Of a DNA stretch of 6,425 nt, positions 1 to 6,030 are shown in pieces (the stretch's first letter is position 1; every line of letters starts with the position of its first letter). The stretch is from contig JANWYL010000176.1 of assembly GCA_025056955.1 (NCBI GenBank), forward strand, positions 1 to 6,425, given 5' to 3'. The notes below the pieces were generated by a model that did not search any database, was not told where the DNA came from, and saw only the letters and a list, made by a program, of their open reading frames with translations. Origin of the DNA: Sandaracinaceae bacterium (GTDB lineage Bacteria > Myxococcota_A > Polyangia > Polyangiales > Sandaracinaceae). Both the position numbers and the translations under genes were made by a program.

Positions 1-246
1 TGCTGGGCAAGCGAGGTGGTAGATGCGGTCAAAAGGCATCGCCATGGCCCCATCCCGAGGAAAGGGGCGGATCACATCGTGCTCTACAAAAGCAAAGCGG
101 GGGTGCCCATCGAGGTGAGCAATGTTCGAGCGCAACCCGGTGTAAAAGTTATCAAGCGCAACGACCTCATCACCTTTGGCAAGCAAACGTTCAACGAGGT
201 GAGAACCCAAAAAACCAGCTCCTCCTGTCACTAACGCTCGTCCCAT
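1..246 (-). CDS. NAD-dependent epimerase/dehydratase, probable UDP-glucuronate decarboxylase (UDP-xylose synthase), N-terminal part
   Basis: The first 82 codons of a gene that runs off the left edge; the 3' end is missing. The translation begins MGRALVTGGAGFLGSHLVER, a classic extended-SDR Rossmann start with the TGGAGFLG dinucleotide-binding loop at residues 7-14. Next come an acidic residue at the end of the second strand (LDNFYTG, residues 41-47, typical for NAD ribose binding) and YHLACPA at residues 76-82. The HLACPA(S) stretch is characteristic of UDP-glucuronate decarboxylases, which convert UDP-glucuronate to UDP-xylose in the cytoplasm for surface polysaccharides. A dTDP-glucose 4,6-dehydratase or another epimerase is possible because the catalytic YxxxK region lies outside the window. 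The ATG at 244-246 is preceded by AGGCGAGG, a reasonable ribosome binding site. A 127-bp gap separates it from the phosphatase gene, so it may have its own promoter. Family assignment is firm; the exact substrate is inferred. Confidence 0.88.
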   Translation of the reverse strand, partial: MGRALVTGGAGFLGSHLVERLLAKGDEVVALDNFYTGLRSNIAHLDGHPRFAFVEHDVIRPFPRDGAMAMPFDRIYHLACPA

Positions 247-373
247 AACCTCGCCTGCTTTAGCTCATTCGTCACCAAGTGCATTGGCCGCAACTCGCTA
301 GCAAGATTTCTTGAGCATTCGTTGCCAAATCCGAAGCCCATGTTCATGCGTGGGAAGCATTGAAGCAGGTGAT
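247..373. other. Intergenic gap between the PP2C gene and the sugar-nucleotide enzyme gene
   Basis: A 127-bp stretch with no supportable gene. It holds a short dyad, CAAGATTTCTTG at 302-313 (5-bp arms around TT), and near the left gene the ribosome binding site AGGCGAGG (249-256, read on the minus strand). No T-run follows the dyad on the minus strand, so it does not look like an intrinsic terminator. A TTGGCA box occurs on the minus strand but has no matching -10 at a proper distance. A promoter for the leftmost gene may lie here, but I cannot point to one. Confidence 0.5.
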
Positions 374-1153
374 TCAACCTTTCCCCATCCACTTGACAAG
401 CACAACTGTGATGTTGTCTGGCCCACCATTGGCGTTGGCCCTCTCGATCAAACGCGATGCAACCACCTTGAGATCAAGACTCTCCTGCGCAATTTCGCAG
501 ATTTCTTTGTCGCTCACAGGCCCTGAAAGCCCATCTGAGCAAAGCAAGTAAAGGTCTCCCATGTGTGGAATGTCGATGCGGGTGTCAACTTTTACGTCTT
601 CGCGCATGCCAAGGGCCCGCACGATCACGTTCTTATGGGGAAAATTGGCGATTTCATCCTCAGTGAGCTTCCGCATTTTGAGATAGTCGTTGAGCAGTGA
701 ATGATCTTCTGTGAGCTGCTCAATTTGACCTCCGCGGATGCGATACACCCTCGAATCACCCACATGTGCAATCAGCACCCCCTCATCGATCACCTGAAGG
801 GCGGCCATGGTCGTTCCCATGTTGCGGTAGCGGGCATCGCGTTGCTGTTCCTGATAGATGCGCCGATTCGCTAGCTTAATGCTCGTGATCAGCCGGTTTT
901 CTTCATACCCCTTTGACTTGTCCATCTTGTAGGGCCAGGTGGCTTCTGGATCTTTGGCAGTGGCAAGGTAGAATTCACGAATCGTGTCAACAGCCAGTTT
1001 GCTTGCCACCTCACCTGAGGCATGGCCCCCCATCCCGTCAGCCACAAGATAGAGTTTTTCTTCTTCGATGATATCGAAGTTGTCTTCGTTGTGGCTGCGT
1101 TTCATTCCCACATTTGTCTCGCCGAAAGCGATGACACGGGCACTCGATGCCAC
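374..1153 (-). CDS. PP2C-family Ser/Thr protein phosphatase (Stp1/PrpC-like)
   Basis: A 259-residue cytosolic metal-dependent protein phosphatase that removes phosphate from Ser/Thr residues, normally opposing Hanks-type kinases. The PP2C motifs are all present in order: RSHNEDN (residues 19-25), VADGMGGHASGE (37-48, metal-binding Asp39 and Gly40), GTT (113-115), HVGDSR (130-135, Asp133), CSDGLSG (205-211, Asp207) and GGPDN (243-247, Asp246). It is a single catalytic domain of normal size with no membrane segment or sensor domain. The insert around residues 70-90 (ATWPYKMDKSKGYEENR) and HSLLNDY at 151-157 resemble the myxobacterial/deltaproteobacterial version as I remember it. The start is GTG at 1151-1153, chosen because AAAGGAGG lies 5 nt upstream and the family N-terminus begins here. 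No kinase gene is next to it, so its partner is unknown. It is probably intact and active. Confidence 0.95.
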   Translation of the reverse strand: MASSARVIAFGETNVGMKRSHNEDNFDIIEEEKLYLVADGMGGHASGEVASKLAVDTIREFYLATAKDPEATWPYKMDKSKGYEENRLITSIKLANRRIYQEQQRDARYRNMGTTMAALQVIDEGVLIAHVGDSRVYRIRGGQIEQLTEDHSLLNDYLKMRKLTEDEIANFPHKNVIVRALGMREDVKVDTRIDIPHMGDLYLLCSDGLSGPVSDKEICEIAQESLDLKVVASRLIERANANGGPDNITVVLVKWMGKG

Positions 1154-1158
1154 TCGAA

Positions 1159-1166
1159 CCTCCTTT
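1159..1166 (-). promoter_or_regulatory. Strong Shine-Dalgarno site of the PP2C gene
   Basis: The minus strand reads AAAGGAGG, nearly the full anti-16S complement, with 5 nt (TTCGA) before the GTG start codon at 1151-1153. It fixes the start of the phosphatase gene and is the best ribosome binding site in the window. Confidence 0.85.
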
Positions 1167-1182
1167 GTTCGTTCAAAATCAA

Positions 1183-1213
1183 ATCATATCGCAAACACTC
1201 AAAGCACTTGCGA
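1183..1213 (-). promoter_or_regulatory. Possible promoter -10 box and inverted repeat upstream of the PP2C gene
   Basis: In the 79-bp gap after the aldehyde dehydrogenase stop, the minus strand carries TATGAT (1183-1188, five of six matches to TATAAT) about 30 nt before the phosphatase start. Just upstream is an inverted repeat, TTGCGA at 1208-1213 and TCGCAA at 1189-1194 (plus-strand reading), with a 13-nt spacer. I see no good -35 box at 16-18 nt. The repeat could be an operator, part of a weak terminator for the upstream operon (there is no clean U-tract), or chance. The phosphatase may therefore have its own promoter, but this is weak evidence. Confidence 0.3.
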
Positions 1214-1232
1214 AACCATGCAAAAAACTGAA

Positions 1233-1781
1233 TCACTCACCGTAGGGAATCCAAATGTTTTTGACTTGGGTGGCCTCCCGCAAAAACTCGATGCCTTCAC
1301 CCTCTCTGCCGTCAAACCAATTTCGCTCACGGCCCTGAGTGCAAAAGGTGCGTTTCATGTTCCCCACTGAGAGGCGCTCGAGCTGGGCTGTCAAATCAGA
1401 AGGCCCGTGGTACCACAGCGCATCCACTGCATCGTGAGCAGCAAGCACAGGAGCAAGCTCAGCCCGCTTTCCAGTAACAATGTTCACCACGCCGCTGGGC
1501 AAATCGCTCGTATCAAGCACCTGATAGAAGTCAGTCGCCAAAAGGGGCCAGCGCTCGCTTGGCACCACAACTGTGGTATTTCCCATCGCAATCGCGGGTG
1601 CAACCAATGAAACAAACTGCAAAAGGGGCGCTCCATCGCCTGTAACGATGCCGATCACTCCAACAGCTTCGTTCATAGCGATCGTCACGTTCCGAAATGG
1701 AGTCGAATGGACAAGCCCGTCATATTTGTCAGCCCACCCCGCATACAAAAAGAGCCGCTCAATCGCAATCTCGACCTCCAC
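1233..1781 (-). CDS. ALDH16-family aldehyde dehydrogenase, C-terminal fragment after the in-frame stop
   Basis: A 182-residue open frame that continues, in the same reading frame, the gene cut by the TGA at 1797-1799. It carries the rest of the second, degenerate ALDH domain: RLFLYAGWADKYDG (residues 9-22), the strand-loop region VGVIGIVTGDGAPLL (41-55), VAPAIAMGNTTVVVPSERWP (60-79), GVVNIVTG (97-104) and the family-typical end ATQVKNIWIPYGE. A GGQxCxAG catalytic cysteine motif and an LELGG motif are absent, as expected for the non-catalytic second domain of ALDH16 proteins. The listed start is the first GTG in frame, 15 nt after the TGA. It has no convincing ribosome binding site, so independent translation would need termination-reinitiation. 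The out-of-frame ATG at 1781-1783 does not help. Conservation to the last residue suggests recent interruption, readthrough or restart rather than old decay. Confidence 0.8.
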   Translation of the reverse strand: MEVEIAIERLFLYAGWADKYDGLVHSTPFRNVTIAMNEAVGVIGIVTGDGAPLLQFVSLVAPAIAMGNTTVVVPSERWPLLATDFYQVLDTSDLPSGVVNIVTGKRAELAPVLAAHDAVDALWYHGPSDLTAQLERLSVGNMKRTFCTQGRERNWFDGREGEGIEFLREATQVKNIWIPYGE

Positions 1782-1796
1782 ATGGGCACGCTCGCG

Positions 1797-1799
1797 TCA
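1797..1799 (-). other. In-frame TGA codon interrupting the ALDH16 reading frame
   Basis: On the minus strand the codons run ATG ACG GGG TGA CGC GAG CGT GCC CAT GTG GAG. Frames before and after the TGA are identical, so no indel is needed: one substitution (for example from CGA, GGA or TGG) would restore a single frame of about 808 codons. The stop lies within a helical region of the second ALDH domain (after RLAQMTG), not at a domain boundary. The following base is C, a context regarded as relatively permissive for UGA readthrough. TGA is used as a normal terminator for deoC, rimM, the RNA methyltransferase and the PP2C gene here, so a reassigned code is unlikely. Confidence 0.85.
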
Positions 1800-3659
1800 C
1801 CCCGTCATTTGGGCAAGTCGGGCTGCAAATTCCTCTCGACGAACGGAAAGATTTTCTGCAATGTAGTACAAAATTTGCGCCCGCTGATAGGCGCTCATGC
1901 GGCTCCAGCTTGAAAAAGCCCCAAGAGCTGCTTCAACCGCATTTCTGATGTCTTTGCGATTTCCAAGAGCTGCCAGGCCTACAAGTTCTCCTTGAGGACC
2001 ACGAACAGGGTAAGAGTAGCCCCCATCGGGGCGGACTTGCTTCCCGCTGATATAAAGCTTGGCCGTGCGATCGATTGGAGGAAGGCCGATGTCCCTGGGG
2101 AAGGAAGAAGAGGAAAATTCGGCTTCGACTTCTGGTTCTTCGATGATTTCTTTGGCTTCTGACATCCAGCGGGGCTTGAGGTACTCGTAGAGGCCCTCTT
2201 TGCCACCCTCGCGGCCGTAGCCACTTTCGCGGTATCCCCCAAAGCCAGAAGCCGCATCGAAAACATTCGTGCAGTTGATCCAAATTGTGCCTGCTTTGAT
2301 TTTGGGGGCAATATCGAGGGCAAGGTTGATGTTTTCAGTCCAAATGCTCGCCGCAAGCCCGTAGACAGTGTTGTTTGCAAGCGCCACCGCTTCCTCTGGA
2401 GTGCGAAAAGCCATCACCACAACCACTGGGCCAAAGATTTCAACTTGAGCCACAGTGCTTGAGGGGTGAACATTCGTGAGGATGGTGGGAGGGTAAAAAC
2501 AACCCGACTCAGGACAAGCCCACGATGGCTGCCAGCGCTTGGCCCCTTCGCGCTCCCCTTGTTCAACCAAGCCCACCACCCGAGCCAACTGGCTTTGATC
2601 GACGATTGCCCCTATATCGATCGCCTTGTCCAAAGAATCGCCAATCCGCAACTTTTCCATCCGGACGCGCAAACGAGCGAGCAAGCGTTGCTCGATGCTT
2701 TCCTGAACGAGAATCCGAGATCCGGCGCAACACACTTGGCCCTGGTTGAACCAAATCGCGTCCACAACACCTTCAACCACGGCATCGAGATCAGCATCTT
2801 CAAAAACGATAAAAGGGGATTTCCCCCCAAGCTCAAGAGAAAGCTTTTTTCCACTGCCCGCTGTGGCTTCGCGAATGATTCGGCCAACTTCGGTCGACCC
2901 TGTAAAAGCGATTTTCGAAACGCCAGGGTGACGGACCAAGGCCGCACCCGTGCGCCCATCCCCCGTGACGATGTTCACAACACCTGGCGGAAGGTTAATT
3001 TCCTTGCAAATTTCAGCAAATAGAAGCGCGGTCAGTGGGGTGAATTCCGCAGGCTTTAGAACCACGGTATTTCCTGTGGCAAGGGCAGGCGCAATTTTCC
3101 AAGCAAGCATAAGAAGAGGGAAATTCCAAGGAATGATTTGCCCAACCACCCCAACAGGCACCCAGTCAGGAAACTCCCTTTCGATGAGGGGTGCCCAACC
3201 CGCGTGATGATGAAAGTGCCGAATCACAAGCGGCACATCGATATCGCGAGATTCGCGGATCGGCTTTCCGTTATCAAGGGACTCGAGCACAGCAAAAAGC
3301 CGGTGGTGCTTTTGAATCGCCCGTGCGAGCGCGTAAAGGTAACGTGCCCTGGCGTGCCCCCCAAGCACCTGCCATTTTGGCAAAGCCTTGCGGGCAGCCT
3401 GCACGGCAAGATCGATGTCTGCCTCCGTCCCTTGGGGGACTTCAGCCAGCACAGTGCCTCGGGCCGGGCTTCGGGTGACAAAGTGGACGCTGCCTTCGAC
3501 CCAACGACCATCGATGAAGTGCCCAAAGCGCCTTTTGTGGGCATCAAGCCAAGCCATCGCACGCGCTTCGCTTTCCGGGGCGGGGCCATACTCCATGTTC
3601 TCAAATGCCCTTGCAATGATATCCGTACGAAGCCCTTGCTTGCTCGCACTTCCTTCCAT
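1797..3659 (-). CDS. ALDH16-family aldehyde dehydrogenase, N-terminal catalytic domain plus start of second domain (ends at premature TGA)
   Basis: A 620-residue frame holding a complete NAD(P)-dependent aldehyde dehydrogenase domain that would oxidise an aldehyde to its acid in the cytoplasm. Visible motifs: IIPWNFP (residues 175-181, Asn179), FTGSTEVG (252-259, cofactor loop), LELGGKSP (275-282, general base Glu276), GQVCCAGSR (307-315, catalytic Cys310) and EIFGP (407-411, Glu407). A charged, Ser-rich linker (about 501-530) leads to a second ALDH-like unit starting with LYISGKQV near 535, where the frame ends after RLAQMTG. With the downstream frame the protein would be about 808 codons long, with two domains, matching the ALDH16 family (human ALDH16A1 is about 800 residues). 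Unlike the human protein, this one keeps the catalytic cysteine, as reported for bacterial ALDH16. The ATG at 3657-3659 follows GAGGG (3664-3668), which overlaps the deoC stop, so translation is probably coupled to deoC. Without the second domain, folding or oligomerisation may suffer. Confidence 0.9.
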   Translation of the reverse strand: MEGSASKQGLRTDIIARAFENMEYGPAPESEARAMAWLDAHKRRFGHFIDGRWVEGSVHFVTRSPARGTVLAEVPQGTEADIDLAVQAARKALPKWQVLGGHARARYLYALARAIQKHHRLFAVLESLDNGKPIRESRDIDVPLVIRHFHHHAGWAPLIEREFPDWVPVGVVGQIIPWNFPLLMLAWKIAPALATGNTVVLKPAEFTPLTALLFAEICKEINLPPGVVNIVTGDGRTGAALVRHPGVSKIAFTGSTEVGRIIREATAGSGKKLSLELGGKSPFIVFEDADLDAVVEGVVDAIWFNQGQVCCAGSRILVQESIEQRLLARLRVRMEKLRIGDSLDKAIDIGAIVDQSQLARVVGLVEQGEREGAKRWQPSWACPESGCFYPPTILTNVHPSSTVAQVEIFGPVVVVMAFRTPEEAVALANNTVYGLAASIWTENINLALDIAPKIKAGTIWINCTNVFDAASGFGGYRESGYGREGGKEGLYEYLKPRWMSEAKEIIEEPEVEAEFSSSSFPRDIGLPPIDRTAKLYISGKQVRPDGGYSYPVRGPQGELVGLAALGNRKDIRNAVEAALGAFSSWSRMSAYQRAQILYYIAENLSVRREEFAARLAQMTG

Positions 3660-3666
3660 CTTTCCC

Positions 3667-4620
3667 TCAAATCATTGGTTGCCTGTGGAAAGCGGCATAA
3701 CGCCCAGTCACGTGATACTCAAGCTGCCTCTCAATATCGCTCAAAAGGGCGCTTGCCCCAAAGCGAAACAGGTGGGGCTCAAGCCATTCTCTTCCGAGTT
3801 CTTCGCATACCAAGTACATGTACTCCAGAGCCTGCCGGGCCGAGCGGATGCCACCTGCAGGCTTAAAACCGACCAGATACCCAGTGCGTTCCGCGTAGGC
3901 GCGAATGGAGCGAATCATGACGAGGCTGGCTGGCAATGTGGCGTTGATGGCCTCTTTTCCTGTCGAAGTTTTGATGAAATCCGCCCCTCCCATCATGCAT
4001 ACCCAGCTGGCCTTGGCCACGTTTCTCAATGTGGCAAGCTCGCCAGTTGCAAGGATGGCTTTGAGGTGGGCATGGCCCGCGGCCTCGCGCATCGCACGCA
4101 CCTCATCGTAAAGCCTTTTCCACTCGTTCCGAAGCACAAGCCCCCTTTGAATGACCACATCGATTTCGCTTGCCCCCTCTCTCACAGAGGAGCGAACTTC
4201 CTCAAGGCGTGCCTCAAGGGGAGAAAGGCCGGCAGGAAAGCCAGTTGAAACAGCTGCGACCTTGACGGGGCTCCCCCTGAGTTCCTCAACCGCTGTGGGA
4301 ACCAAGGAATGGTAAACGCAAACCGCAGCGGTTGTGATGGGGCGATCGGAAAATCCCACCGCCTTGAGAATATCCTCGCGGACAGGCCGCTTGGCTTTCG
4401 CGCAAAGCCGCTTCACGTTGCTTGGCGTGTCATCCCCCGAAAGGGTTGTAAGGTCGATAAGGGTAATTGCTTTAAGCAGCCAGCCGATTTGCCACTCATT
4501 TTTGACCGTGCGGCGTGTTCCTATGGTCGCAGCCCGCCTTTCTGCGGCGCTTCGGTTGACGTATATGTCTTCAATCCAGTCGAGGCGAAACTCAGTGCCT
4601 GGGTTGCGCTCGAAAGCCAT
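3667..4620 (-). CDS. deoC: Deoxyribose-phosphate aldolase, eukaryote-type (DERA)
   Basis: A class I aldolase that splits 2-deoxy-D-ribose-5-phosphate into glyceraldehyde-3-phosphate and acetaldehyde in deoxynucleoside catabolism. At 317 residues it is longer than E. coli DeoC (about 259) and close to animal DERA (about 318). The resemblance to the animal enzyme is visible along the whole length: RRTVKNEWQ near 36-44, IDLTTLSGDDT (55-65) and the ending HVTGRYAAFH. Active-site landmarks are EIDVV with Asp154, LKAILATGEL with the Schiff-base Lys187, FIKTSTGK with Lys217, and the phosphate-binding GFKPAGGIRS (251-260) and FGASALL (287-293). The ATG at 4618-4620 fits the family N-terminus and has AGGG at 4628-4631, 7 nt away. 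The open frame continues further upstream, but that part lies inside the methyltransferase gene. It is 4 nt downstream of the methyltransferase stop and 7 nt upstream of the aldehyde dehydrogenase, which could remove its acetaldehyde product. Confidence 0.96.
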   Translation of the reverse strand: MAFERNPGTEFRLDWIEDIYVNRSAAERRAATIGTRRTVKNEWQIGWLLKAITLIDLTTLSGDDTPSNVKRLCAKAKRPVREDILKAVGFSDRPITTAAVCVYHSLVPTAVEELRGSPVKVAAVSTGFPAGLSPLEARLEEVRSSVREGASEIDVVIQRGLVLRNEWKRLYDEVRAMREAAGHAHLKAILATGELATLRNVAKASWVCMMGGADFIKTSTGKEAINATLPASLVMIRSIRAYAERTGYLVGFKPAGGIRSARQALEYMYLVCEELGREWLEPHLFRFGASALLSDIERQLEYHVTGRYAAFHRQPMI

Positions 4621-4624
4621 CTCT

Positions 4625-5248
4625 TCACCCTGAGTGTGCTTTTGGCAAGGCAGCTTCAGCCCATCGGCCGAACAAGCGGTCAAAAACGATGGCTGCTGCT
4701 GCGCGCACCGAAAGATGATTATAGCCATCAATACCGCAAATGGGCTCAAGAAGAAATTCTGCGCTTTTAAGCACGCTTGCATGGAGGCCATGAGCTGTTC
4801 CAAAAAGGATCAAAGAGGGGCGCTCAGTGCTTGCAAGAAGACGCAAAAGCGCTTCGGGAGAACACGTCTCCCGCGCAAAGGGTCTGGCTTCGGTTGCAAC
4901 CTGAAGCGGTGGCAAGCCGTGGGTTACCTCGATCACCTGAACGACTTCTTCAATCGAAGCCGCAGGCCAACAGCGTTCAAGGGCCTCTTTGCGCTCTGGA
5001 ATTCGTCGGGCACCGGCCCCTTTTTGCCAGTGATCAAGAATTGCTTGGACAATCTGCCGCTGGGCTGTAATCGGCGTTACCACAAAGTAGCCAGCAAGCC
5101 CGTAGGTGCGGGCTGAACGCGCAATGTCGTGAACATCGATGTTTGTGATTGCACTCGTCATGATTTGGCCTGTGCGATCACGAACAGGGTAATGGACAAG
5201 TGCGCAGTAGGTGCGCTTGGCAATGGCCCTAATCTCTTCCACCTTCAC
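4625..5248 (-). CDS. SPOUT-type SAM-dependent RNA methyltransferase of the TrmD-associated family
   Basis: A 207-residue protein of the small SPOUT family (Pfam Methyltrn_RNA_4 as I recall it; Thermotoga TM1570 type) often encoded next to or fused with trmD. Its RNA target is not established to my knowledge. Family marks are LVHYPV (residues 17-22), SAITNIDVHDIARSARTYG (32-50), the VATEARP segment (117-123), LILFGTAHGL (146-155) and the knot region DGYNHLSVRAAAAIVFDRL (174-192), which should form the SAM-binding trefoil knot. It is soluble, with no signal or membrane segment. The start is uncertain: three in-frame GTG codons (5252-5254, 5246-5248, 5240-5242) lie at the trmD end. I chose the middle one because GAAGGG precedes it at about 5 nt. 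With this start the gene overlaps trmD by 20 bp, suggesting translational coupling. The frame is open further upstream, but that is the shadow of trmD. Confidence 0.88.
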   Translation of the reverse strand: MKVEEIRAIAKRTYCALVHYPVRDRTGQIMTSAITNIDVHDIARSARTYGLAGYFVVTPITAQRQIVQAILDHWQKGAGARRIPERKEALERCWPAASIEEVVQVIEVTHGLPPLQVATEARPFARETCSPEALLRLLASTERPSLILFGTAHGLHASVLKSAEFLLEPICGIDGYNHLSVRAAAAIVFDRLFGRWAEAALPKAHSG

Positions 5249-6023
5249 TTTCACCCTTCGTGTTTTGGCACTCGACTTCGAGCTCGGCCCGAAGCTGCTC
5301 GAGCACCGCCAAATCCTCTGGCTTGAGTGGAGCGCTTGCAAGCAAATCCGGGCGCATCCGAAGGGTCTTGCGCAAGGCTTCTCGCCGCCTCCATTTGGCA
5401 ACTTTTTCGTGATGGCCTGAGCGCAGGACCTCAGGCACTTCTTCGCCTCGAAAAACTGCAGGCCTCGTGTAATGAGGCCCCTCAAGCAAGCCCGAAGCAA
5501 AAGATTCCTCTTCCAATGACTCGGGATTGCCAATGACCCATGGAATCAACCTCGCCACGCTCTCGATCACGGCCATGGCCGCCACCTCTCCGCCCATGAG
5601 CACGTAGTCACCAATCGAGAGCTCTAGATCAGCCCGCCTAACAGCTCGCTCGTCGATGCCCTCATAGCGCCCGCAAATCAAAGTGATGGCTTTTTGTTCT
5701 TTTGCGAGTTTTCGGGCAAGCCCCTGATCAAAGCGCACCCCTTGTGCGCTCAGAAGAATGCGAAAGGGGCGTTTTCCACTTCGCGCAAGCTCCCTCGCCT
5801 CTGCAGCTTCCATCGCTTCGACAATCGGCGGCGCCTTCATGACCATGCCGTTCCCCCCGCCATAAGGCGTATCGTCGACTGTGCGGTGGCGGTCACTTGT
5901 AAAGTCGCGTGGATTTACGCGCTCGACAGCAACCAGACCGCGCGCAATCGCCTTCCCCAAAAGGCCAGCCTGCAGAAAAGAGTCAAAAATCTCCGGCAAA
6001 ACCGTGATGATGTAAAAATGCAC
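5229..6023 (-). CDS. trmD: tRNA (guanine-N1-)-methyltransferase (m1G37)
   Basis: TrmD methylates N1 of G37 next to the anticodon of several tRNAs with SAM as donor, preventing +1 frameshifts; it is essential in most bacteria. The 264-residue protein shows the full SPOUT signature: DDTPYGGGNGMVMK (residues 50-63), LICGRYEGIDERA (115-127), SIGDYVLMGGE (136-146), GNPESLEEESF (165-175), GLLEGPHYTRP (178-188) and RSGHHEKVAKWRR (201-213). Length is slightly above the usual 230-250 because of a charged C-terminal tail (about 235-264) that overlaps the next gene. The start is GTG at 6021-6023, giving the normal N-terminus (HFYIITVLPEIF), with AGAGG a few nt upstream and the rimM stop 7 nt before it. 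Its place after rimM and before the small RNA methyltransferase supports a translation-apparatus operon. Confidence 0.98.
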   Translation of the reverse strand: MHFYIITVLPEIFDSFLQAGLLGKAIARGLVAVERVNPRDFTSDRHRTVDDTPYGGGNGMVMKAPPIVEAMEAAEARELARSGKRPFRILLSAQGVRFDQGLARKLAKEQKAITLICGRYEGIDERAVRRADLELSIGDYVLMGGEVAAMAVIESVARLIPWVIGNPESLEEESFASGLLEGPHYTRPAVFRGEEVPEVLRSGHHEKVAKWRRREALRKTLRMRPDLLASAPLKPEDLAVLEQLRAELEVECQNTKGESEGGRD

Positions 6024-6030
6024 TTTCCTC

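Noticed and set aside
16..234. A 72-codon plus-strand open frame at the left edge
   Set aside because: The opposite strand encodes a clear Rossmann-fold N-terminus (TGGAGFLG), so this is a shadow.
302..313. CAAGATTTCTTG dyad as an intrinsic terminator
   Set aside because: The arms are only 5 bp and no T-run follows on either strand; such short dyads are common by chance.
1781..1800. Frameshift explanation for the split aldehyde dehydrogenase (the CCCC run at 1800-1803 suggested a homopolymer error)
   Set aside because: Both halves are in the same frame, so a single indel cannot join them; only a substitution, or recoding, would.
1530..2820. Repeated AAAAGGGG octamers as a possible motif
   Set aside because: The copies fall in coding sequence at irregular spacing and are explained by Pro-Leu/Phe codon choice (CCCCTTTT on the coding strand).
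2466..3023. A 185-codon plus-strand open frame
   Set aside because: It is antisense to the catalytic region of the aldehyde dehydrogenase, with no family features.
3138..3866. A 242-codon plus-strand open frame
   Set aside because: It lies opposite the conserved aldehyde dehydrogenase and deoC genes, has no recognisable domain and no ribosome binding site I could see; it is an antisense shadow.
3388..4248. A 286-codon plus-strand open frame
   Set aside because: It is antisense to the end of deoC and the start of the aldehyde dehydrogenase, both firmly identified; composition follows the opposite strand's codons.
4621..4803. N-terminal extension of deoC to an upstream start at 4803
   Set aside because: It overlaps the methyltransferase gene's conserved C-terminus, and the family N-terminus starts at 4620 with a suitable ribosome binding site.
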